Shown: positions 1 through 4,794 of the stretch, in pieces
Position numbering within the stretch: the stretch's first letter is position 1
Layout of the letters: every line of letters begins with the position of its first letter
Assembly: GCA_017882985.1 (NCBI GenBank)
Contig: JADGOK010000012.1
Location: 1-9,054, forward strand
Direction: 5' to 3'
Origin: Acidimicrobiales bacterium
GTDB lineage: Bacteria > Actinomycetota > Acidimicrobiia > Acidimicrobiales > RAAP-2
Length of the DNA: 9,054 nt
The notes under the pieces: model-generated
Databases searched by the model: none
Told to the model about the DNA's origin: nothing
Seen by the model: only the letters and a program-made list of their open reading frames with translations
Translations under genes and position numbers: made by a program

Positions 1-127
1 TGAACACTGCTCGATTGTGGAATCGATCGCGGTGCCGGTCGCGCAATGACGTGCCGGCGGCGCGCGTGATCTGTTCGAGCAGCGCCAAGTCGCGCCCTTC
101 GGAGATGTTGATGACGCACTCGAACAT
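1..127 (-). CDS. ftcD: Glutamate formimidoyltransferase, N-terminal part (cut by window edge)
   Basis: Reading the minus strand from ATG at 127 gives 42 codons before the window ends. The protein opens with MFECVINISEGRD and continues to HNRAVF. This matches the start of the formiminotransferase N-terminal subdomain, where family members read roughly ECVPNISEGRD and then a D/H-HNRSVFT segment. The enzyme moves a formimino group between formimidoyl-glutamate and tetrahydrofolate, in histidine breakdown and one-carbon metabolism. The ATG is the only usual start: an in-frame TAG lies seven codons upstream with no ATG or GTG between. No Shine-Dalgarno sequence is visible before it. Only 18 bp separate it from the whiB stop on the same strand, so read-through from whiB is likely. 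Most of the gene lies outside the window, so fusion to a cyclodeaminase domain cannot be judged. Confidence 0.75.
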   Translation of the reverse strand, partial: MFECVINISEGRDLALLEQITRAAGTSLRDRHRDRFHNRAVF

Positions 128-145
128 CGTGCGACGCGACAGTGA

Positions 146-391
146 CTAGAAGTCGCTCGACGCAGAACGGCGTCGGCGGGTGCGCTGGAGGCGACGGCGT
201 TCCCGCTCGCTCTTGCCACCCCAGATGCCGTGGTCGGCGTGATTCTCGAGCGCGTAGTTGAGGCATTGGTCGGCGACCGAGCAGACCGCGCAAATCTTCT
301 GGGCTTTTATTACACCAATACCGTCGCGAGGAAAGAAGACACCCGCCGGATACTCTCGACACTTGCCGTCTGCCATCCACTCGGTACTCAT
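146..391 (-). CDS. WhiB-family iron-sulfur transcriptional regulator
   Basis: This 81-residue protein has the complete WhiB signature. Four cysteines (C11, C34, C37, C43) in a C-x22-C-x2-C-x5-C pattern would bind a [4Fe-4S] cluster. A GIWGG turn (55-59) follows, then a basic tail (KSERERRRLQRTRRRR) that would contact DNA. Wbl proteins are specific to actinobacteria and their phages. They usually act by binding region 4 of the primary sigma factor, in development, redox sensing or stress response. The FFP motif before the cysteine pair and the SERERRRL after GIWGG look closest to the WhiB2/WhiD type, but the subgroup is not certain. The ATG at 391 is backed by a clear Shine-Dalgarno sequence, AGGGGG, 5 nt upstream. 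The gene diverges from the small plus-strand gene at 610 and is probably co-transcribed with the ftcD-like gene downstream. Confidence 0.95.
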   Translation of the reverse strand: MSTEWMADGKCREYPAGVFFPRDGIGVIKAQKICAVCSVADQCLNYALENHADHGIWGGKSERERRRLQRTRRRRSASSDF

Positions 392-396
392 GGTTA

Positions 397-402
397 CCCC
401 CT
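397..402 (-). promoter_or_regulatory. Shine-Dalgarno sequence of the whiB-like gene
   Basis: On the minus strand AGGGGG sits 5 nt before the ATG at 391 and fixes that start. It is one of the few convincing Shine-Dalgarno sequences in the window; most other genes here lack one. Confidence 0.75.
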
Positions 403-566
403 AGCCCTTTCTTCCCTCAGCGTAGCCACACAACCTTAAAGCATCCTGTACGCGTCATTGCATTCTGGTTACGGTTTCTCTCTGTCGCCAAGGCCCTCGT
501 TCTTACCTCGCCACGGCTTCTTCGTCGTAGCGGTCCGGGGCAGTGAAACAGTCCCTGGTGAGCCGG

Positions 567-572
567 TAGAAT
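567..572 (+). promoter_or_regulatory. Candidate -10 element (TAGAAT) for the 92-aa gene
   Basis: TAGAAT fits the TANNNT -10 consensus. The matching -35 position (about 544-549, TGAAAC) is weak, which is common in actinobacterial promoters. It would start transcription near 579, giving a leader of about 30 nt that carries the AAGGAG before the GTG at 610. It also overlaps the alternative upstream ATG at 571, which argues against that ATG being the start. Confidence 0.4.
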
Positions 573-599
573 GGCTCTCCAGCAGTATCGAGGTACCCG

Positions 600-605
600 A
601 AGGAG
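600..605 (+). promoter_or_regulatory. Shine-Dalgarno sequence deciding the GTG start at 610
   Basis: AAGGAG lies 4 nt before GTG at 610. The in-frame ATG at 571 has no comparable site, so the shorter 92-residue protein is preferred. Confidence 0.65.
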
Positions 606-609
606 CACC

Positions 610-888
610 GTGAGTCAGGTCCCGACCATTGAATCGACCGAGGTCGTCGACCCCGTCGGTCACGTCCAAGTCATCTACCTAGGACCGGTCGCGCCGCACT
701 GGGAGTGCCGGATGGTCTTTGGGGACGAGGAGCAGATCCAGTCCTTCGTGGACCGTATCGATGCTCGGCTGCGATTCCTGCCCCCGCACGACCCGCAGTT
801 CCGTCGCAACCGCGAGCGAGTGAACCGCGACGCCGAGCGAGAGAACCTGCTCGTCGAGTGGAACCTCGGGTACGACGAAGAGTCCTAG
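610..888 (+). CDS. Small conserved-looking hypothetical protein (92 aa)
   Basis: I do not recognise this protein. From GTG at 610 it has 92 residues, no membrane segment and no signal peptide. It is strongly charged. A hydrophobic/aromatic first part (about 13-45, including HVQVIYLGPVAPHWE) is followed by an Arg/Asp/Glu-rich helical second part (about 46-90). The balanced composition and codon use fit a genuine cytosolic protein rather than a chance frame. The frame stays open back to ATG at 571, but AAGGAG at 600-605 supports the GTG, and the ATG falls in a likely -10 element. It diverges from the whiB-like gene. Its stop codon overlaps the stop of the convergent DUF2342-type gene within one CTAG. 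No function can be assigned. Confidence 0.7.
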   Translation: MSQVPTIESTEVVDPVGHVQVIYLGPVAPHWECRMVFGDEEQIQSFVDRIDARLRFLPPHDPQFRRNRERVNRDAERENLLVEWNLGYDEES

Positions 889-2006
889 GCCAGCGGCGAG
901 TTCGTCACCCGCTCGTACCACGCGGCGGGGTCGTTGAGTTCGCTCGCGCTCGGGAGGCCGTCGACGCGCAAGAGGGCGTCAAAGACCTTTAGCGATTCCT
1001 GCGCCTGGAGTGTCGCGACGAACTCGTGCGCCGCGTCGTGGTGAGGACCCTGGGTCGCGATGCCGAACAGCGCCGCCGCCGCGTCCTCGCCGCGCGCGTC
1101 ACTGCGACGATGGCGCCGATAGGCCTCAACGAGCGCCGCACGGGGACCGAGGATCGCAGTTGTGATCTCGTGCGCCGCCGCATCAAAGAACGCCAGCAGC
1201 ACGCTCGTCGCGGCGTTGATGGCGCGCGTCGCGGCGGTCTCGTCGGGCATCTCGATGCCGTCCAGCAGTGACTCGGGATTGCTCATGAACGACGAAAGAT
1301 CCTCGGGATTGATCATCGACTGCAATCGGTCGAGCAGGTCGCCCTGGGCGGCGGCGGACTCTCGCACGCCGTCGAGCAGCAGCGCTCGAAGTGCGTCCCC
1401 GGTTCCGGGCTGGGAGAGCACGAGCGACGCCACGAACTCCTGGGCGAGAGCGAACACGTAGACCTCGTCATGTTCCAGCGACCACGCCTGGGCGAAACTC
1501 GCCAGGTTGTTCACGACGAGCAGTCGCTCGTGGTTCTCGCGCGGCAGTGGCAGCACGGCGAGCGACCAGGCGCGCTCGGAGAAATGACCCGCGACCGAAC
1601 CCATCTGGAATCCCGTGAAGAGGGGACCGAGCGTGGCGGCCATCTGGGCCATCATCGGGTTTTCTGCGACGTCAACGTCGGTGCTCGGGGCCGGCTGGGT
1701 GTTGAGCATCGGTTCGATGAGCGGTCGCCACTGTGCGAGGGCGGCGATCGTGAGGGACGAACGGTTGACCGCGGTCACCACCGGATCGCTGGCGACGCCG
1801 AAGAGCGCGTCGACGTGGCGCCCCACGAGTGGCGCGAGCTCCTCGAGGCGCTGGCGTTCTATGGGAAGAGGATTGGGATCGCCGTCGTCACCGCGCGCGA
1901 TGTTGAGGGCGAGCTGCGTCGCGGTGTCGAACCAGGCGTTCGGCCCCTGTTGACCGAGAATGTTGAAGATGTCCTGGAACATGCCGCCGAAGGGGTTGTC
2001 ACTCAC
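885..2006 (-). CDS. DUF2342/zincin_2 family protein (putative zinc metalloprotease, active site apparently lost)
   Basis: The 373-residue protein matches, from memory of the family, the actinobacterial DUF2342 (zincin_2, 'coenzyme F420 biosynthesis-associated'/'zinc-dependent metalloprotease') proteins. It has an MSDNPFG-like start, a tryptophan-containing helix (AALAQWRPLIEPM, 88-100), the FQMGSVAGH segment (133-141), an LPLP-x-LLVVNNLASFAQ stretch (152-172), and a C-terminus ending in LPSASELNDPAAWYE (351-365). Family members carry an HExxH-like or R-E-x-x-H zinc site straight after the segment corresponding to 179-187. Here that place reads FALAQEFVASLVL (185-197), with no histidine, so zinc binding looks lost. 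The start is GTG at 2006, 9 bp behind the stop of the upstream PDZ gene, so the two probably share one mRNA. An in-frame internal Met (residue 9) is a less likely start. The usual partners of the family, a YlbL-type protease and UPF0182, lie further right in the window. Confidence 0.72.
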   Translation of the reverse strand: MSDNPFGGMFQDIFNILGQQGPNAWFDTATQLALNIARGDDGDPNPLPIERQRLEELAPLVGRHVDALFGVASDPVVTAVNRSSLTIAALAQWRPLIEPMLNTQPAPSTDVDVAENPMMAQMAATLGPLFTGFQMGSVAGHFSERAWSLAVLPLPRENHERLLVVNNLASFAQAWSLEHDEVYVFALAQEFVASLVLSQPGTGDALRALLLDGVRESAAAQGDLLDRLQSMINPEDLSSFMSNPESLLDGIEMPDETAATRAINAATSVLLAFFDAAAHEITTAILGPRAALVEAYRRHRRSDARGEDAAAALFGIATQGPHHDAAHEFVATLQAQESLKVFDALLRVDGLPSASELNDPAAWYERVTNSPLA

Positions 2007-2015
2007 CCCACCAAC

Positions 2016-3098
2016 TTAGAGGGCGCAGGCGAGAATCACCTCGGTGTGGTGGGTGGTGGCGTGGCGAAGGAAGGTGAGGCTGGTCTGGGATGCGGCGGGC
2101 GTCAGGTAGAGCACCGTGAGCAGCGTGTTCCAGGAATCGATGTCGTGTCCGTTGACCCTGATCACGACGTCACCGGGCTTCAGATGGCCCGTCGACGCGC
2201 CGCGGTGCGCAACCGCCGACACCAGCGCGCCCCCACCCTGGGCGTTGGACCCCTTGATACCGAGACTCGAGTGACAGCCGTCGCCCGTGGCGACGATGTT
2301 CGCGACGAGCGCCACGAACTGAGCGGAGAACCACTGATCGTTGGTCGAGAGGACGGCGACAACCCTTCCCGACTGGTTGACGGCGATCGCGTCGGGGTAA
2401 CCGTTGAGGTTCCAGAACGACTGCGTGGCGAGGTAGCTGACGACGCCGTTGGCCTTGAGCTTGGGATCGCCGAGCGTCGTATTCGCCCAGGCGTAGTGCG
2501 GCGGACTCGTTGAATTGCGCACCACGGGCGCGACCGCGACGACCGAGGTGCTCGCGGGCAGGGGGGCGAAACTCGAGGACGGCACCTTGATGCCGAGGCG
2601 AACGATGGTAAAGCCCAGCGTCTCATCGCGCCCGACCCAGGTGACACGGAAGTTGAGGTGCGAGGGGATCGAACCGGTGATGAGCGCCTTGCGCGCGATG
2701 GGCGTCGTCGTGACCGCGAGATTGTGCGGCAGGGCCATCGCCGCGACGTTGCGAACGTGTCCGGGGGTCGTGATGGTGAGCAGGACCGTGCGCTGCGCGG
2801 CGGCCCGCGCGACCTGGGGTAAGGCGTTCAACGTGGTGACGATCTGGGCCGGCATGGCCTGGTTGGGCGGGGGAGAGTTCCGGGTGGAGGCGAGACCGGC
2901 GCCACCGACGAAGAGGGCGGCGAGCATGATCGAAGCAATGGCCCGGGCGGTTTGGGACCGGACCTGCTTGCGCGTGGCGACGAGCGAGTCGAAACTCGGC
3001 AATTCACTGGGGTGCATCCACGTGCGCGACTCCGCTGGCGGAGGGCTCGCGTGGCGTCGCCAAGGGAGCCACGCACTCGTTCTCGACACCCAACCCAC
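2016..3098 (-). CDS. Membrane-anchored PDZ protein with a degenerate HtrA-like (trypsin-fold) domain
   Basis: From GTG at 3098 the protein has about 360 residues. It has a cytosolic tail with a WMHPSELPSF motif (27-36), one membrane helix (53-70), a trypsin-like region (97-272) and a PDZ domain (276-358, with LKPGDVVIRVNG). Segments line up with HtrA/DegP without gaps, but all three catalytic positions are changed. TNxHVV reads TTTPIA (His to Pro133), VGRD-x4-DLAV reads VGRDETLGFTIV (Asp to Gly162), and GNSGGPL reads GYPDAIA (Ser to Pro235). It therefore looks like a pseudo-protease facing the outside. Start choice: the frame is open to ATGATG at 3152-3147. That extra stretch uses rare codons (TTA, TTA, CTA, GTA) and would leave only 5 bp to the divergent gene. 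A TAGCCT hexamer lies 8 nt before GTG 3098; GTG 3089 is an alternative. It is probably in one operon with the DUF2342-type gene. Confidence 0.78.
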   Translation of the reverse strand: MGWVSRTSAWLPWRRHASPPPAESRTWMHPSELPSFDSLVATRKQVRSQTARAIASIMLAALFVGGAGLASTRNSPPPNQAMPAQIVTTLNALPQVARAAAQRTVLLTITTPGHVRNVAAMALPHNLAVTTTPIARKALITGSIPSHLNFRVTWVGRDETLGFTIVRLGIKVPSSSFAPLPASTSVVAVAPVVRNSTSPPHYAWANTTLGDPKLKANGVVSYLATQSFWNLNGYPDAIAVNQSGRVVAVLSTNDQWFSAQFVALVANIVATGDGCHSSLGIKGSNAQGGGALVSAVAHRGASTGHLKPGDVVIRVNGHDIDSWNTLLTVLYLTPAASQTSLTFLRHATTHHTEVILACAL

Positions 3099-3106
3099 GA
3101 GGGTCA

Positions 3107-3112
3107 AGGCTA
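3107..3112 (-). promoter_or_regulatory. Candidate -10 element (TAGCCT) for the PDZ pseudo-protease gene
   Basis: On the minus strand TAGCCT ends 8 nt before GTG at 3098. No Shine-Dalgarno sequence is evident, so transcription would begin at or next to the start codon and give a leaderless mRNA. The -35 position is not convincing. If correct, the upstream in-frame ATGATG (3152-3147) is not the start. Confidence 0.35.
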
Positions 3113-3143
3113 GTAAGCAAACGAGGCGCAATACCCGTCGCTC

Positions 3144-3149
3144 TAACAT
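3144..3149 (+). promoter_or_regulatory. Candidate -10 element (TAACAT) for the MreB-like gene
   Basis: TAACAT fits TANNNT and ends 8 nt before ATG at 3158. The bases between (CATTCCTC) contain no Shine-Dalgarno sequence, so the mRNA is probably leaderless or nearly so. The element overlaps, on the other strand, the ATGATG that could be read as a longer start of the divergent PDZ gene. Confidence 0.45.
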
Positions 3150-3157
3150 CATTCCTC

Positions 3158-4162
3158 ATGGCAACCGATGTGGCACTCGACGTAGGAACCGGATCAACAC
3201 GTCTGGCGACCGCACAGCAGGGCATTCTGTTCGACGAGCCGACCATCGTCGCGATCGACACGCGCACCGGCGACGTCGTCGAGCTCGGCTACGGCGCCCT
3301 CGATCTCGTCGCGCGCACGTCGCGTCACGTCGTGGCCTTTCGGCCACTCGCGCAGGGTGCGACGGTCGACTTCGACGTGACGGCACGACTGTTGTCGGGT
3401 CTGTTCGAACGTGGAGGGATCTCGAAGATCAGCCGCGTGCGTGTCGTGATGAGTGTGCCGTCGCTCGCGACGTCGATCGAACGGCGCGCGCTGCGCCAAG
3501 CCGCCATCCAGGCCGGCGCGCGTGAGGTGAGCTTGCTCGAAGCACCGCTCGCCGCGGCGATCGGTCTCGGTCTGCCCGTCCAAGACCCGGTCGGTTCGGC
3601 GGTCACCGTGCTCGGCGCTGGTGCGTCTGAGGCGGCGCTCATTTCGCTCGGAGGGATCGTGACGAGTAGCACGCGTCGCCAGGGCGGCAGTGACCTGGAT
3701 ACCGCCATCGCCGCGCTGTTGCGCCAGCGTCACGGCGTCGTCGCGGCACCCTCGACCGTCGAGCTGCTCAAGTTCAATCTCGCGTCGGCCCTCGGGCGCA
3801 CGCGGGGCCTCTTCGAGACCATCCAAGCGCGCACCGTGGACAAGGGCAAGCCGGTCGAGGTCGTCGTCGGAGCGGACCTCGTCAACGCGGCACTCAACGA
3901 CGTACTCATCGCCACCGTGAAGATGGTGCAGGATTCACTCGCCGACGCCCCACCGGACCTCTCCCAGGACGTCAGCGCCCGCGGACTCACGTTGGTCGGT
4001 GGGCACGCCCGACTCAACGACCTCGCCGAGCTCATCGCGTCGAACACCGGCGTTGAAGTGAAGGTTGCCGACGAGCCGGACCTCGTCGTCATTCGGGGCT
4101 TGCAACTCTGCCTCGACGAAATGTCGTCGCTCCACGCGCTCTTTCGTGACGCCGACCTCTAG
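3158..4162 (+). CDS. MreB-like actin homologue with altered nucleotide-binding motifs
   Basis: At 334 residues it has MreB length and co-aligns along its whole length. Phosphate-1 loop DVGTGST (8-14; MreB DLGTANT) is followed by DEPTIVAID (26-34), RTSRHVVAFRPL (53-64) and VPSLATSIERRALRQAA (100-116). Next come QAGAREVSLLEAPLAAAIG (118-136), the LISLGGIV strand (161-168) and an adenine-site LVGGHARL (279-286). MreB polymers guide lateral wall synthesis and sit on the inner membrane face. Phosphate-2 is degenerate: where MreB has V-D-I-G-G-G-T-T-E, this protein has T-V-L-G-A-G-A-S-E (150-158), so the Asp is Val151. The usual EEP is EAP (128-130). ATP hydrolysis may be lost, so it may be a non-polymerising or regulatory paralogue. 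ATG at 3158 is the natural start, since the first motif lies only 8 residues in. It diverges from the PDZ pseudo-protease and is convergent with the HEAT gene through a shared CTAG. Confidence 0.85.
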   Translation: MATDVALDVGTGSTRLATAQQGILFDEPTIVAIDTRTGDVVELGYGALDLVARTSRHVVAFRPLAQGATVDFDVTARLLSGLFERGGISKISRVRVVMSVPSLATSIERRALRQAAIQAGAREVSLLEAPLAAAIGLGLPVQDPVGSAVTVLGAGASEAALISLGGIVTSSTRRQGGSDLDTAIAALLRQRHGVVAAPSTVELLKFNLASALGRTRGLFETIQARTVDKGKPVEVVVGADLVNAALNDVLIATVKMVQDSLADAPPDLSQDVSARGLTLVGGHARLNDLAELIASNTGVEVKVADEPDLVVIRGLQLCLDEMSSLHALFRDADL

Positions 4163-4794
4163 TCGGCGTCGCCGCGATCGAGTTGGTCGACCGCGGCACG
4201 AACCTGCCAGTCGCGGTCCTCGCGCGCTCGTTCGAGGGCCGCGTCGATGTCGGGACCTTCAAAGTTGGTGAGCGCAACGATCGCGCGTCGACGCACCGCG
4301 GGCTTGTCGTCGAGTGCGCCGAGTACCGCCGCGCGCCCGCGGTCGTCACCGAGCGCCCCGAGCGCCGCGACCGCGGACTCTCGACATCGTGCGTCATCGT
4401 GGTCGCGCGCGATTCGTGACAGCGGCGCAACGGCGGGGACGAACAGATGCTCGGCCAGAGCGAAGATGGCGCCGTCAACCACCAGGGGATCAGCGTCGTC
4501 GAGGGCGTTCATCACGCTCGCGAAGATCCTGTGGTTCGCGACATCGACCCGAGCCCACAGGTTGAGGGCCTCGCGGCGAACGTCCACATCCTCATCTTGC
4601 ACGGCGTCGACCCAATCGTCGACCGTGAGCAGAGACTGGCGAACGCCGCCGCGCAGCGCGAGCACTCGGTGTCGAGCAATCTCTGAGTGAAGGTTGGTGC
4701 GAATCAGCGACTCGAAGTTTTGGCCTTGGGCGAAGCCGGCGCGCAGGAGTGCCTCTTCAGACGTCTCCGGTATCGTGGGTCCATCAGCGTGCAC
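4159..4794 (-). CDS. HEAT-repeat protein
   Basis: This 211-residue soluble protein is built of about five HEAT-like helical pairs after a 50-residue N-terminal part. The units fall roughly at 57-82 (VRREALNLWARV), 89-117, 122-149 (CRESAVAALGALGD), 153-178 (VRRRAIVALTNF) and 183-207 (VRAAVDQL). The recurring D-x-x-V-R-x-x-A-x-x-A-L pattern is the HEAT_2 signature. Such proteins are protein-protein scaffolds; no catalytic motif is visible and the partner is unknown. The start is GTG at 4794: an in-frame TGA lies four codons upstream and no other start fits. A GGAGGT stands 14 nt before the GTG, too far for normal use. The start codon abuts the GTG of the divergent PDZ-Lon gene (GTGCAC at 4789-4794). 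The stop overlaps that of the MreB-like gene. The tight packing hints at a link with its neighbours, which is only inference. Confidence 0.8.
   Translation of the reverse strand: MHADGPTIPETSEEALLRAGFAQGQNFESLIRTNLHSEIARHRVLALRGGVRQSLLTVDDWVDAVQDEDVDVRREALNLWARVDVANHRIFASVMNALDDADPLVVDGAIFALAEHLFVPAVAPLSRIARDHDDARCRESAVAALGALGDDRGRAAVLGALDDKPAVRRRAIVALTNFEGPDIDAALERAREDRDWQVRAAVDQLDRGDAD
4771..4776 (+). promoter_or_regulatory. Possible -10 element (TATCGT) for the PDZ-Lon gene
   Basis: TATCGT fits TANNNT and ends 12 nt before GTG at 4789, predicting a leader of only a few bases. The spacing is longer than for the other candidate leaderless promoters here and no clear -35 is seen, so support is weak. 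It lies inside the HEAT gene coding region on the opposite strand. Confidence 0.25.

Larger units (their letters stand above)
403..609. other. Divergent intergenic region between whiB-like gene and 92-aa gene
   Basis: This is the only sizeable gap in the window and must hold the promoters of both flanking genes. It is visibly less GC-rich than its surroundings. On the minus strand, towards whiB, two TANNNT hexamers could serve as -10 elements: TAAGGT (438 to 433) and TACGCT (424 to 419). Neither has a good -35 at 16-18 nt. On the plus strand TAGAAT at 567-572 is the best candidate (listed separately). I see no convincing open reading frame, RNA gene or strong hairpin here. Confidence 0.5.

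Noticed and set aside
571..609. 13-residue extension of the 92-aa gene from ATG at 571
   Set aside because: The ATG overlaps a likely -10 element and has no ribosome-binding site, while AAGGAG precedes GTG 610.
1470..2513. Plus-strand open frame (347 codons) opposite the DUF2342 and PDZ genes
   Set aside because: Composition is Arg/Gly/Glu/Val-rich with no domain, and it runs across the boundary of two recognisable minus-strand genes. It is a shadow frame.
3030..3043. Inverted repeat CTCCGC-TG-GCGGAG
   Set aside because: It lies within the PDZ gene N-terminal coding region at Pro-Pro-Ala-Glu codons and 115 bp from the MreB-like start. Probably chance in GC-rich coding DNA.
2515..3525. Plus-strand open frame (336 codons) spanning the PDZ gene and the start of the MreB-like gene
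   Set aside because: Its second half is Arg-rich and out of frame with the MreB-like protein. No family resemblance.
4687..4788. 34-residue N-terminal extension of the PDZ-Lon gene from ATG at 4687
   Set aside because: It lies inside the HEAT gene on the other strand and would precede a natural PPPPPRRR cytosolic tail and membrane helix. GTG 4789 gives the expected YlbL-type layout.
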